Positions 32,788 through 41,995 are shown, numbered from the stretch's first letter. The stretch: DNA of 64,000 bases from Caldilineae bacterium (GCA_020634555.1 JACKBK010000015.1:1-64000), one strand, 5' to 3'. A program made the numbers and translations. Notes: a model not told the origin generated them from the letters alone.

Positions 32788-35700
32788 TCATTTAACTGCC
32801 ATGACTTCTTCTGCCACCGCCGTCGTCGCCGGTGACGGCGGCACGCCCAGCTCCGACCACAGCCGCTCGACGCACTGTCCATAGACGCGCACGGCCTGGG
32901 TACGGTTGCCGAGGGCGGCGTAGGCGGCGATGCTGAGCCGGTAGGCGTTTTCCCAGCAGTCGTCGGCTGCCAGGATCGACTGGCAGACAGCGATCACCTC
33001 CTGCCAACGGCCGCGGTCGGCCAGCGTCTGGGCGACGCGGTCGGCGCTGCGCAGGAAGAGCGTCAACAGACGCTCGCGCTCCAGACTGCACCATTCTTCG
33101 TAGGGATACTCGGCCAGATAGCTGCCGCGGTAGAGCGCCAGCGCCTCGCGCAGCAGCGCCAGACCCGCGTCTTCGTCCAGTTCCATGCGGCGGTTGCCGT
33201 CGACCAGCAACTCTTCAAACTGGTCGGCGTCGAGCCAGATGTCCGCGCCGGGCCGCAGCCCGTAGTGGCTGCCGTCGCGCACGATGTATGCTGACGGCGC
33301 GCGCGCCTCGCGGGTCGGCTCCAGGACGCGGTACAGCGTGTTCAGCGCGACCTTAAAGTCGCGCTCGGCGGCCTCCGGGCTGAGATCGGGCCACAGCTTT
33401 TCCACGATCTCCTCGCGTTCCAACATGCGCTGGCGCTGGGTCACCAGGAGCAGGAAAAGCTGGCGGGCCTTCTCCCGCTGCCACTCCGCCGCGCCGATCT
33501 CCTGTCTGCCGCGCCACACCCGAAACGCGCCCAGCGTCTGCACCCGCAGTTGATAGCCCGGGTGCAGTTCGATCCGAGCAAGACCCAGCCGCGCCAGCAG
33601 GGTTTCGGCAAAGGGGCGCTCCTGTCCCATGGTGCGGGCAGCCACCAGCAGCGGCACAACCCGCCGCGGGTCAGGCGGACCTAGTAGCGTCTGGCGGGTG
33701 AACAGGAACTCGTAGCCATGCTCCCGGGTCAGGCGCAGCAGGTCGCCGAGGCCGTGCTGCAAACGCGCCGCATCGTGGCCGGACTGCCAGGCGATACATT
33801 GCCAAAGCCGCACCAGCGTGTCGCCGTAGCTGTCGCTGCACTCCTGAAACGCGCTGCCGGCTCTTGCCAGCCACGCCAGTCCATCGTCCAACTCACCCGA
33901 CACGACAAGTCCCGCGCCCAGCGCCAGCCTGATCAACGCCACGATCCACTCGTCGCCGGTGTGGCGGGCAATCTCGATCCCTTGCAGCGCGGCCGTCTCG
34001 GCTGCCTCCGTCTCACCCACAAAGCCGTAGGCCCGGCAAAGTCCCCAGTAGGCCTCGACCTTGAGCCGCGGCACGGCCAGACTGTCGGCCAGCGCGATGG
34101 CCTCGCGATAGCAGCGGCGCGCCTCACCCGGCGCGTCCGGCCGCGGCCGCAGCAGCCAGGCGTGTCCCTCGCGCATCAGTCCAACCGCGGTGATGAAGAG
34201 CGATTCCAGCTCGCGGCCGCGTTGGGCGCCCTGCACGGCACTCTCAAAAGCGGCCTCCCCCTCGCCTTGAAACGCCAGTACCAGCGCCAGCAGCAAGTGG
34301 GTCTCGCGATGGGCACGCGGCCGCAGCACAGGGTCGCGCTGCTCCGTCTCGGCCCAGCGATCCAGCAGCCGGCGCGCCTCGGCCAGCCGGCCGGTGCGCA
34401 CCAGCACGCGTGCGTTGAGGTCCGCGTCGCTGGGACCTTCCTCACGAAGCTCCTGGGCCTGGACCCGGAAGCGCTCGGCGTCCTCCAGCTTGCCCAGATT
34501 GAGCCGGTTTTCCTCCAGCAACTCCAACAGTCGGATGCGCGCTTCACGGTCCTCGTGGCCGTCGGAAATGCGCAAGGCCTCTTGCAGCAGCGCCTCAGCC
34601 TTGCTGGGGTTGACGGTGTCCAGGTAGACCCGGGCCTGGCCGCGCAACGCCTGCCCCAGTCGTCCTACCTCGCCCTGCTGGCGCGCCAGCCCCTCGGCCT
34701 GGCGGTACCAGCCCAGCGCCTCTTCAAAACGGCTGTGCAACCGCGCGATGTCGCCCAGATAGACCAGCAGCGCCGGTTGGGTCTCCAGCGTTTCCGGCGG
34801 CAGGCGATCGATCCAGCCCGCCAGCGTATCGAGCTGGCCGGCGCGCACCAGGCTGCGTCCCAGCGCCGCCAAGATCGCCGCTGCCTCGTGATACTGGCCG
34901 GCTGCAACACGATGGTACAGCGCGGCCTCACGATCGCCCTGCTGCTCATAGCATTCGGCGGCGCGGCCGTGGCCCGCGCGCTCTCTCTCAGTCTCCAGTT
35001 GTTGGATAAGAAACTCGCGGAAGAGGTGGTGATAGCGTGCGTGGCTTCCGCCCAGATCAACAGTGAAAAGACCGTTGTCCAACAGGTGGCGCAGGGTTGC
35101 CGCGCTGTCCTCCCTTTCCCGCAGGCAGTCGCAGATTTCGGGCGCCAGCTCGCGCAACACGGCCGTGTCGCTCAGAAACGCCTGGATGTCCGGCTCTTGC
35201 TGGTTGACAACTTCCTGAGCGAGAAAAGCGAACAGGCTGTCCAGGGTGGGCCGTGCTGGCGGTGCTTGGGCGGCGGGCAGGCGTTTATCGAAGGCGTGCC
35301 GGGCACGCAGGCCTTGCCAGACCAGTTGCACGGCGATGGCCCACCCCTCGGTCTCATCTGCGACCCGCTGCACCTCGTCGTCGCTGAGCTGCAAACCGTA
35401 CGTGTGCGCGAACAGGGTGGCTATCTCGGCTGGCTGGAAGGCGAGGTGGCGCTGGTCGATGGTGAGGACCTGGCCGCGGGCCTGCCAGCGCGCCAGCCCT
35501 TTGATCTCCAAAGAATAGCGGGTGGCCAGCAAGATATGCACGCCTTCGGGCGAGCGGTCAATGAGCCGGTCCAGGATGTCCAGGGTTTGTGGGTGGCCGT
35601 TGAGAAAGTGGGCGTCATCCAGTGCGATCAGAAGCGGTTGGCGAGCGGGGGTGTCGAGGGCGTTGATGAGCAGATCGACTGTCGCCGGCCAGGGAGGTGG

Positions 35701-36036
35701 TCCCTGCGCGCCCGCCTGGTTCCATGCTTCCAGCCGCGCCAAGGGGGCCTCGGAGAGGTCGGGCACCGCCTGGTGCAAGCTGTGCAGCAGATGGAGCAGG
35801 AACACCAGTGGGTCCGCGCTATCGCTGTCAAGTTGGTACCAGGCCAAAGGATGTCCCAATTCGGCAATCGACGCCAGAACGGTGCTCTTGCCGTAGCCCG
35901 CGCCGGCCTGAATCAAGGTGACGCGATGGTCCAGCGCCTCGGCCAGCGCGGCAGCCAGGCGCGGTCGCTGTGCAATGCGTCGACTAGGGCGAGGCGGCGC
36001 AAGACGGGTGCGCACCACCACTGGATACGGGTCCAC
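32788..36036 (-). CDS. MalT-like STAND ATPase fused to a C-terminal SARP (OmpR-type HTH + BTAD) regulator
   Basis: 1,082 residues. N-terminal NACHT/AAA ATPase: Walker A GAGYGKST (45-52), Walker B PLLIALDDAH (about 134), sensor LLATRY. Winged helix and arm to about 400, then TPR-like helical repeats (400-820: RLHSRFEEALGWYRQAEGLAR and so on). From about 828 a complete SARP: winged HTH (VQTLGAFRVWRGRQEI...REKARQLFLLLV...LWPDLSPEAAERDFKVALNTLYRVLEP) and the BTAD domain (960-1082). MalT/SARP hybrids are signal-activated transcriptional activators. It is divergently oriented, 187 bp from the acyl-CoA gene cluster, so it is the obvious candidate regulator; the inducer is unknown. ATG at 36036. Confidence 0.9.
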   Translation of the reverse strand: MDPYPVVVRTRLAPPRPSRRIAQRPRLAAALAEALDHRVTLIQAGAGYGKSTVLASIAELGHPLAWYQLDSDSADPLVFLLHLLHSLHQAVPDLSEAPLARLEAWNQAGAQGPPPWPATVDLLINALDTPARQPLLIALDDAHFLNGHPQTLDILDRLIDRSPEGVHILLATRYSLEIKGLARWQARGQVLTIDQRHLAFQPAEIATLFAHTYGLQLSDDEVQRVADETEGWAIAVQLVWQGLRARHAFDKRLPAAQAPPARPTLDSLFAFLAQEVVNQQEPDIQAFLSDTAVLRELAPEICDCLREREDSAATLRHLLDNGLFTVDLGGSHARYHHLFREFLIQQLETERERAGHGRAAECYEQQGDREAALYHRVAAGQYHEAAAILAALGRSLVRAGQLDTLAGWIDRLPPETLETQPALLVYLGDIARLHSRFEEALGWYRQAEGLARQQGEVGRLGQALRGQARVYLDTVNPSKAEALLQEALRISDGHEDREARIRLLELLEENRLNLGKLEDAERFRVQAQELREEGPSDADLNARVLVRTGRLAEARRLLDRWAETEQRDPVLRPRAHRETHLLLALVLAFQGEGEAAFESAVQGAQRGRELESLFITAVGLMREGHAWLLRPRPDAPGEARRCYREAIALADSLAVPRLKVEAYWGLCRAYGFVGETEAAETAALQGIEIARHTGDEWIVALIRLALGAGLVVSGELDDGLAWLARAGSAFQECSDSYGDTLVRLWQCIAWQSGHDAARLQHGLGDLLRLTREHGYEFLFTRQTLLGPPDPRRVVPLLVAARTMGQERPFAETLLARLGLARIELHPGYQLRVQTLGAFRVWRGRQEIGAAEWQREKARQLFLLLVTQRQRMLEREEIVEKLWPDLSPEAAERDFKVALNTLYRVLEPTREARAPSAYIVRDGSHYGLRPGADIWLDADQFEELLVDGNRRMELDEDAGLALLREALALYRGSYLAEYPYEEWCSLERERLLTLFLRSADRVAQTLADRGRWQEVIAVCQSILAADDCWENAYRLSIAAYAALGNRTQAVRVYGQCVERLWSELGVPPSPATTAVAEEVMAVK

Positions 36037-36149
36037 GACAGCTCCATCGATCCGTTGTTTTTCCGGTAACTTTTTGTCATGTTACTTGAGCGGCGGTGGT
36101 ATGGCAAATGGCTGCACTGCGGCCCTTGTAACTCCCGTGTCACTGGGGT

Positions 36150-36158
36150 GTGGTAAAC
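36150..36158 (+). promoter_or_regulatory. Candidate extended -10 promoter of the acyl-CoA cluster
   Basis: TGG-TAAACT (36150-36158) resembles the other TGG-TAGAAT elements of this window. No good -35 is at 17 bp, consistent with an activator-dependent promoter. The gap to the regulator (36037-36223) holds no other structure I can name. Confidence 0.4.
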
Positions 36159-36223
36159 TGGGCCGTCCAACTCAGAATCCGATTTTCTTGCATTGTTTTG
36201 GCCGTTGTCGTCCAAATCCGTCC

Positions 36224-36442
36224 ATGACCGACACCACAATCGCCTCATTTGTTGTCCGTTTCACTCAGGAGACTCCTGCTGCTGATCTACCAGGCGCGGG
36301 TTGGCGCGGCGTCGTACAACACGTGCAGACCAGCGAGCAGGTGCGTTTTACGCGCATCGACGACGCCTTACGGTTCATAGGCGAATTCGTGGATCTGCAC
36401 AATCCGCTACAATCTATGGGAGAGGAGCCGGTGCGGGAATGA
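36224..36442 (+). CDS. Small conserved-type hypothetical protein
   Basis: 72 residues. SFVVRFTQE...GWRGVVQHVQTSEQVRFTRIDDALRFIGEFV resembles a class of small proteins of Chloroflexota and cyanobacteria with 'FVVRxW...WRGxVxHVxSGExxxF...DALxFI'. Its stop overlaps the next start (ATGA), arguing that it is translated and coupled. Function unknown. No ribosome site is evident. Confidence 0.6.
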   Translation: MTDTTIASFVVRFTQETPAADLPGAGWRGVVQHVQTSEQVRFTRIDDALRFIGEFVDLHNPLQSMGEEPVRE

Positions 36443-37515
36443 CTTCTCCAACGCCGTCCGTCGGCATCGTCAGTGTCGGAACCTATTCGCCTGCGGGCTT
36501 TTTGACGGCCGCTGACATCGCCGCAGCCAGCGGGCTGCCGGAGTGGGTGATCCGCGACAAGATGGGGATCACACGCAAGTTCGTGGCCGCCCCCAACGAC
36601 CAGCCCAACGAGATGGCCATTAAAGCTGCGCTGGACTGTCTGGCGCAGACCGACATTTCCCCCGAAGAGATCGATCTCGTCATCTGCACTACCGAGGAGT
36701 GGCGCGAGTATCTGCTGTGGACGTCGGGAATCCACCTGGCGCAGGAGATCGGCGCGACCAACGCCTGGGCGCTGGACCTGCACATGCGCTGTGCGACGAC
36801 GGTGGGCGCGATGAAGATGGCCAAGGACATGATGCTGGCCGATCCCGAGATCAACACCGTGCTGATCGCCGGCGGCTACCGTGTCTCCGACTTCATTGAC
36901 TTCGGCAACGCCCGCACCTCGTTCATGTGGAACATCGGCTCAGGGGCCGGCGCCATGCTGCTCCGCAAGGGCTGGCCGCGCAACCACGTCCTGGGCACCC
37001 ACATCATCGTGGATGGCAGCATGAGCAAGCACGTGGTGGTCCCGGCCAGCGGTACGGCGCAGTTTGCCACGCCACAGGCCATGGCGGGCGACAACGGTGT
37101 GCCGGCAGGCCAGTTCTACTTCGACCTGGTGGAGCCGGACGCGATGAAAAACCGGCTCAACGCGGTCAGCATGGACAACTGGCTGCGCTGCGTGGATGAG
37201 GCGTTACGCAAGAGTGGCAACAAACCGGACGGCTCTCCCTATTCCCGCGACGACATCGACTACCTGAACATGATCCTTATCAAGCCGTCGGGCCATCGCG
37301 AGATGCTGGAACGGCTGGGCATGCGCGAGGATCAGTCGGTCTACCTGGGCGAGATCGGCCACACCGGCGAGCAGGACGCGATGTTCAGCATCCGCGAGGG
37401 ACTGGCGGCAGACCGGCTCAAGGACGGCGATCTGATGGCCATCGTCGCGGCCGGCATCGGTTACGTCTGGGCGGCGGGTGTGGTGCGGTGGGGCGAGGCG
37501 GAAGGTGAACGGTGA
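36439..37515 (+). CDS. KAS III-like (FabH/HMG-CoA-synthase-like) condensing enzyme
   Basis: 358 residues. Thiolase fold with Cys118 (LDLHMRCATTVGAM) at the nucleophile position and His286 (IKPSGHREM) at the first general-base position. The Asn of the KAS III triad is replaced by His308 (EIGHTGEQDAMF instead of GNTS). No FabH ACP-docking Arg cluster is obvious. Likely condenses or transfers acyl-CoA units; it could equally be a chain-releasing or decarboxylating homologue such as the OleA group. First large gene after the regulator and coupled to the small upstream gene by ATGA. Confidence 0.8.
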   Translation: MTSPTPSVGIVSVGTYSPAGFLTAADIAAASGLPEWVIRDKMGITRKFVAAPNDQPNEMAIKAALDCLAQTDISPEEIDLVICTTEEWREYLLWTSGIHLAQEIGATNAWALDLHMRCATTVGAMKMAKDMMLADPEINTVLIAGGYRVSDFIDFGNARTSFMWNIGSGAGAMLLRKGWPRNHVLGTHIIVDGSMSKHVVVPASGTAQFATPQAMAGDNGVPAGQFYFDLVEPDAMKNRLNAVSMDNWLRCVDEALRKSGNKPDGSPYSRDDIDYLNMILIKPSGHREMLERLGMREDQSVYLGEIGHTGEQDAMFSIREGLAADRLKDGDLMAIVAAGIGYVWAAGVVRWGEAEGER

Positions 37516-37540
37516 TCGGTGATCGGTAATCGGTGATCGG
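37505..37540. repeat. Family B repeat, left flank of a four-helix-bundle gene
   Basis: Tandem GGTGATCGGTGATCGGTAAT units. The right flank copy at 38037-38112 is inverted (CCGATCACCGATTACCG units). Confidence 0.85.
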
Positions 37541-37572
37541 ACTGGTTGAAACAGGCAACTAAGGAGCGAGAA

Positions 37573-38025
37573 ATGGAACGTCTGCCGTATGCCACCAGTT
37601 TTCGCGATCTGTTTGCCTATCAACTGGCCAAAGGGCTAAGCAAGGACATCTTCGAAGTTTCAAAACAATTTCCCAAAGAGGAGATGTACTCGCTTACCGA
37701 TCAGATCCGGCGTTCATCGAGGGCGGTCGGAGCCCAAATCGCTGAAGCGTGGGCTAAGTGACGTTATGAACGAAGCTTTGTCAGTAAACTCACCGATGCC
37801 GATGGAGAACAGCAGGAGACGCAGCACTGGCTCGAAACGGCTTTCGACTGCGGCTATCTGGACGAGGCAGACCTGGCGGATTTGCTCGCTCGCTGCCAGC
37901 GTGTTGGGAAACTGCTCGGCGGCATGATTGAAAAGTCAGATCTCTTTTGCGGTGCAATCAAACCTGTTTTGCGTGAGGCTACAGCAGAATACGTCGTTTT
38001 CGAAGACGTAGAAGACCTCACCTAG
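37573..38025 (+). pseudogene. Four-helix-bundle (S23/Avd-like) gene with a premature stop
   Basis: 453 nt, exactly the length of the intact paralogue at 43157-43609. Reads MERLPYATSFRDLFAYQLAK...IAEAWAK then TGA at codon 63 (37759-37761), where the paralogue has an Arg codon; the frame then continues open with RYERSFVSKLTDADGEQ to a natural TAG. A CGA-to-TGA change would explain it. AAGGAG precedes the ATG. Otherwise little decayed, so the loss is recent or the stop is a base-call error. Confidence 0.85.
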
Positions 38026-38036
38026 TGAATATCGCT

Positions 38037-38112
38037 GACTGATCGTTGGTAACCGGTCACTGATCACCGAATACCGATCACCGATTACCGAATACCGGTC
38101 ACGGATAACGGA
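38037..38112. repeat. Family B repeat, right flank of a four-helix-bundle gene
   Basis: ATCACCGAATACCGATCACC, CGATTACCGAATACCGG units, inverted relative to 37505-37540. It supplies the GGAG used as ribosome site by the SDR gene at 38120. Confidence 0.85.
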
Positions 38113-38119
38113 GAAAAAC

Positions 38120-38881
38120 ATGCGACTTAACGGCAAAGTAGCCCTGGTAACCGGCGGAGCAGCCGGGATTGGCAAGGCGACAGCACAGCGCTTTCAGGAA
38201 GAAGGCGCGACCGTCGTAATCTGTGATGTCAACGAGCAGGCGGGCGAGGCAACTGTCGCCGACCTTGGCCTGGCGGCATTCTACAAGGTCAACGTGGCCG
38301 ACCGGCAGGACGTGCAACGTTGGATCGACGATGTGGTGGCGCGCTTCGACCGCATCGACGTGCTGGTCAACAACGCCGGCGTGCTGCGCGACGGCCGGCT
38401 GGTGGTGGTGAAGGAAGGCGAGCTGGTCAAGCAGATGCCCGAAGCCGACTGGGATCTGCTGATCAGTATTAACCTAAAGGGCGTTTTCAACTGCGCGCAG
38501 GCAGTGGCGCCGGTGATGATCAAGCAGGGCAGCGGCGTGATCCTCAACGCCACCAGCATCGTTGGCCTCGACGGGAACTTCGGCCAAACCAACTACGTGG
38601 CCGCCAAGGCGGGTGTCATCGGCATGACCAAGGTGTGGGCGCGGGAACTGGGGCGTTACGGCGTGCGAGTCAACGCGATCGCGCCTGGTTTTACGCTGAC
38701 CGAGATGGTGTTACAGATGCCGGAGAAGGTCCTGGCCGATATGGTCTCCCACGTGCCGCTGGGCCGCATGGGCCAGCCGCGCGACATCGCCAACGGCTAC
38801 CTGTGGCTTGCGTCGGATGAGGCAAGCTACGTCTCTGGCGTCGTCCTGCGCATCGACGGCGGAATCGTTGTAGGAACCTGA
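38120..38881 (+). CDS. Classical SDR oxidoreductase (FabG-like 3-oxoacyl reductase type)
   Basis: 253 residues. TGGAAGIG coenzyme motif, NNAG (about 88-91), Ser in NATSIVGLDGN, Tyr-Lys in NYVAAKAG, and C-terminal DGGIVVGT. Asp at the end of beta-2 (ICDVNEQ) favours NAD(H). In an acyl-CoA cluster it would oxidise 3-hydroxyacyl-CoA or reduce the 3-keto form. Confidence 0.92.
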   Translation: MRLNGKVALVTGGAAGIGKATAQRFQEEGATVVICDVNEQAGEATVADLGLAAFYKVNVADRQDVQRWIDDVVARFDRIDVLVNNAGVLRDGRLVVVKEGELVKQMPEADWDLLISINLKGVFNCAQAVAPVMIKQGSGVILNATSIVGLDGNFGQTNYVAAKAGVIGMTKVWARELGRYGVRVNAIAPGFTLTEMVLQMPEKVLADMVSHVPLGRMGQPRDIANGYLWLASDEASYVSGVVLRIDGGIVVGT

Positions 38882-38883
38882 GC

Positions 38884-38923
38884 AACGGTTAATGGTGTAT
38901 TGGTGAACGTTTAATGGTTAATG
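38884..38923. repeat. Family C repeat, left flank of a four-helix-bundle gene
   Basis: AACGGTTAATGGTGTATTGG and TTTAATGGTTAATG units. The inverted copy is at 39325-39366. Confidence 0.8.
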
Positions 38924-38957
38924 CCGGAGACGGCGGTCTCGCTGTGGAGGTGGGGAC

Positions 38958-39332
38958 GTGGCTAAAGGCGACGAACTTGAAGATCGATTGATCGATTTCG
39001 CAGTGGCAGTGTTGGATCTGTGCGACAAGCTGCCACCTACTGCGGCCGGCAGGCATGTCGAGGACCAGTTGTTGCGCAGCGGCACAGCTCCTGCGCCGCA
39101 TTACAGCGAGGCGCGTAGCGCCGAAAGCAAACGAGACTTCGTGCATAAGTTGCGACTGGCGTTGAAGGAGATGAACGAGTCGAAGGTTTGGCTCAAGATC
39201 GTCGTTCGTCGCAATATGGCGCCGGTGGATGAGGCCTCAGCACTTCTCACCGAAAGCCAGGAACTTGCCCGTATTCTCTACGCCAGCATCCAGACCACCC
39301 AGGGACGCAGGCCGAACTCTTCCGACCATTAA
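38958..39332 (+). CDS. Four-helix-bundle protein (S23/Avd-like), divergent member
   Basis: 124 residues, GTG start. LIDFAVAVLDLCDKLPPTAAGRHVEDQLLRSGTAPAPHYSEARSAESKRDFVHKLRLALKEMNESKVWLKIV is the standard four-helix-bundle (TIGR02436) pattern, including 'QLLRSGTAxxxxYxEA' and 'ALKExxExxxWL'. Only distantly like the other two in the window. Family members include the Avd accessory protein of diversity-generating retroelements and ORFs in 23S rRNA intervening sequences; no reverse transcriptase is present here. Bracketed by inverted family C repeats. Confidence 0.85.
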   Translation: MAKGDELEDRLIDFAVAVLDLCDKLPPTAAGRHVEDQLLRSGTAPAPHYSEARSAESKRDFVHKLRLALKEMNESKVWLKIVVRRNMAPVDEASALLTESQELARILYASIQTTQGRRPNSSDH

Positions 39333-39366
39333 CCGTTAACCCTTACCCATTGACCACTAACCAATT
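39325..39366. repeat. Family C repeat, right flank of a four-helix-bundle gene
   Basis: CCATTAACCGTTAACCCTTA and CCATTGACCACTAACC units, overlapping the end of the gene. Confidence 0.8.
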
Positions 39367-39378
39367 TTCTGATGCATC

Positions 39379-40902
39379 ATGCACGCAGCTGACTTACTGA
39401 CCAACCGCTCCCGACTGACGCCCGACCGCGAAGCGCTGCTGTTCCTGGACACAGGCGAGCGCTTCACTTACGGTGAACTCAACGCGCGCGCTAATCGGGC
39501 TGCCAATTACATGCGCGCGCTGGGCGTCCAGCCGGGCGACCGGGTGTCGATCCTGGCGCAGAACAGCGTCGTCTACCTGGACTTGTTCTACGGGCTGGCG
39601 AAGATCGGCGCGATCTTTGCGCCGTTGAACTGGCGGCTCACAGCAGCCGAGCTGACCTACATCGTCAACGACTGCGAGCCAGCGGTGTTGATCTGTAGCG
39701 CGGAGTTCTCCGATGTCTTGGAAGCGATGCGCCCTGAGATCCTGGTGGAACATTTGGTCAGTCTGGAGGGCGCGAACATTCCCGGCGCCGAGAGCTACGA
39801 GGAAGGCGTCACAGCCGCACGTCCCATTGAGCCAGAGCAGCCGCCGTTGGATGGCGATACGCCCTACTGCATCCTATACACCTCTGGTACTACCGGAAAG
39901 CCCAAGGGCGCAGTGTTGCCGCATCGCCAGATCCTGTGGAACTGTATCAACACGGTGGTGAGCTGGGGACTGTCCGAGAACGACGTGACTCCCGTACTGA
40001 CACCGATGTTCCATGCTGGCGGGCTGTTCGCGTTCCTGACGCCACTGTTCTACATCGGCGGGCGGGTGTTGTTGGCGCGCGGTTTTGATGCTGAAACGTC
40101 GCTGCGGGCCATTGTCGAGGAGCGCTGCACGGTCATTCTCGGCGTGCCGACCTTGTTCCAGATGTGGCTGGACACAACCTACTTCGACGAGGCGGATTTC
40201 AGCCACGTCCACTTTTTCATCAGCGGCGGCGCGCCGCTGCCCGTGCCGCTGGTCAAGGCATGGCGTGCTCAGAAGGACGTGGTGTTCCGCCAGGGCTACG
40301 GGTTGACGGAGGTCGGTCCCAACTGCTTCAGCATGACCGACGCCGAGTCCTTCGTCAAAGTCGGGTCGGTGGGCAAGCCCATCTTCCACAGCGAAATGCG
40401 GCTGCTGAACCCGGAGACCGGGTTGGGCGTGCCGGTCGGCGAGACCGGCGAGCTGTTGATCAAGGGACCGCACGTGTGTTTGGGCTACTGGCGCAACCCG
40501 GAGGCCACAGCCGGGTCGCTGCGCGATGGCTGGTTCCACACCGGCGACATGGCGCGGGTGGATGAGGACGGCTTCTACACCATTGCCGGCCGCTTCAAGG
40601 ACATGATCATCAGCGGCGGCGAGAACATCTACGCTGCGGAGGTCGAGACCGTCTTCCGCGACCATCCGGCCGTGCAGGAAGCTGCGCTGATCGGCGTTCC
40701 CGACGAGAAGTGGGGCGAGGTCGGCCTGATGGTGGTCGTGCTCAAGCCGGGCCAGACGGCCAGCGAAGCGGAACTGCGCGAGTTCTGCTACACCCGGCTG
40801 GCGCGCTACAAGGCGCCCAAACGGGTTGAGTTCGTCGATAGCCTGCCCTATTCGCCCTACGGCAAGGTGATGAAGCAGGAGTTGGTGAAGCAGTACGGCT
40901 AA
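39379..40902 (+). CDS. AMP-dependent acyl-CoA ligase 1
   Basis: 507 residues. ANL superfamily motifs in order: P-loop YTSGTTGKPKG (about 171), FHAGG, GAPLPVPLV, A5 QGYGLTE, GELLIKGP, A7 GWFHTGD, hinge GRFKDMIISGGENIYAAEVE and catalytic Lys in YGKVMKQEL (C-terminus). Substrate pocket residues do not identify the acid. The leader consists of the family C repeat; no Shine-Dalgarno. Confidence 0.92.
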   Translation: MHAADLLTNRSRLTPDREALLFLDTGERFTYGELNARANRAANYMRALGVQPGDRVSILAQNSVVYLDLFYGLAKIGAIFAPLNWRLTAAELTYIVNDCEPAVLICSAEFSDVLEAMRPEILVEHLVSLEGANIPGAESYEEGVTAARPIEPEQPPLDGDTPYCILYTSGTTGKPKGAVLPHRQILWNCINTVVSWGLSENDVTPVLTPMFHAGGLFAFLTPLFYIGGRVLLARGFDAETSLRAIVEERCTVILGVPTLFQMWLDTTYFDEADFSHVHFFISGGAPLPVPLVKAWRAQKDVVFRQGYGLTEVGPNCFSMTDAESFVKVGSVGKPIFHSEMRLLNPETGLGVPVGETGELLIKGPHVCLGYWRNPEATAGSLRDGWFHTGDMARVDEDGFYTIAGRFKDMIISGGENIYAAEVETVFRDHPAVQEAALIGVPDEKWGEVGLMVVVLKPGQTASEAELREFCYTRLARYKAPKRVEFVDSLPYSPYGKVMKQELVKQYG

Positions 40903-40912
40903 CAAAACGAGT

Positions 40913-40989
40913 AGTTCGTGTTGCGTATTGCGTAGTCAACTTTGGCTTTGCGAAGCTACGCAATACGCATCACGTTTCACGCATTACGC
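40913..40989. repeat. Inverted repeat, family A-like
   Basis: GTGTTGCGTATTGCGTAGTC faces GCTACGCAATACGCATCACG, then CGTTTCACGCATTACGC, ending 1 nt before the next start codon. Confidence 0.8.
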
Positions 40990-40990
40990 T

Positions 40991-41986
40991 ATGACACGCC
41001 ACGCAACAATCATCGGCACTGGACGCTACGTTCCCGAAACCATACACACCAACGACATGCTCAAGCAGCAGATCGACCCGGATCTGGCCCGGGTGGTGGA
41101 CAGCTTTCAGGCAAGCTCGGGCATCCTGGAACGCCGGCTGGCGCCGCGCGACTGGGCTGCGTCGGACATTGCTTTGCTTGCCGCTCAGGATGCTCTGCAA
41201 GCAGCTGGCATCACGCCGGAGCAGGTGGACATGATCCTGCTGGGCACCGACACGCCCGACTACATCACGCCAGCCACCTCGACCGTGCTGCAACACAAGC
41301 TGGGTGCTGTCAACGCCGGCACTTATGACATCGGCTGCGCCTGTGCGTCGTTCCCGACGGGGATCGCCTCGGCTGCCGGCTTGCTGGCCACCAATCCGTG
41401 GATGAATACCATTCTTGTCGTCGGCGTCTACATGATGAGCAAGCTGGCCGATCCAACCGACGTGACTTCGTTCTTCTACAGCGACGGCGCCAGCGCGGCG
41501 GTGATTGCGCCCGACACGAAACCGGGCTACCTCAGCTCTGCGTATCTGGCCGACGGCGCGTTTTCCCAGCACTGGGGCCTGTACGCCGGCGGCACGTTCG
41601 AGCCGGCCAGCGTGGCGGCTGTGGAAGCGGGACGGACCAACGTCCGCTTGCTGCAGCGCTACCCGCCCGATGTCAACCATGACAACTGGCCGCTGCTCGT
41701 CCGCACGCTGGCCGAGCGGGGTGGGTTCGAAGTCGAGGATATCGACCTGTTGATCTTCTCTCAGGTGCGCTTGCCGTCCATCGAGATCGCCATGGAAAGG
41801 CTGGGCATGCCCATGGAAAAGACCCACTGGATCATGGAGCACTGGGGCTACACCGGCTCCGCTTGCATCGGCATGTGTCTCGATGACGCAATCGACCAGG
41901 GCCGGGTGAAGTCAGGCGACCTGGTGACGCTGGTCGGCTCGGGCGTCGGCTACAACTACGCCGGCGTGGCGCTGCGGATGCCGTAA
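40991..41986 (+). CDS. KAS III-like condensing enzyme with altered His/Asn positions
   Basis: 331 residues. Cys118 lies in the FabH-type motif TYDIGCACASFPTGI. The catalytic His place is Gln258 (LIFSQVRLPS) and the Asn place is Tyr287 (HWGYTGSACIG). A Cys with neither His nor Asn suggests an acyl-transfer or partner subunit rather than a stand-alone decarboxylating condensing enzyme. ATG at 40991, no ribosome site; the repeat ends directly before it. Confidence 0.8.
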   Translation: MTRHATIIGTGRYVPETIHTNDMLKQQIDPDLARVVDSFQASSGILERRLAPRDWAASDIALLAAQDALQAAGITPEQVDMILLGTDTPDYITPATSTVLQHKLGAVNAGTYDIGCACASFPTGIASAAGLLATNPWMNTILVVGVYMMSKLADPTDVTSFFYSDGASAAVIAPDTKPGYLSSAYLADGAFSQHWGLYAGGTFEPASVAAVEAGRTNVRLLQRYPPDVNHDNWPLLVRTLAERGGFEVEDIDLLIFSQVRLPSIEIAMERLGMPMEKTHWIMEHWGYTGSACIGMCLDDAIDQGRVKSGDLVTLVGSGVGYNYAGVALRMP

Positions 41987-41995
41987 GCAGGCCCC

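Noticed and set aside
33718..36069. 783-codon open frame antisense to the MalT-SARP gene
   Set aside because: It mirrors the codon pattern of the regulator on the other strand; the protein has no domain, while the regulator has all its domains.
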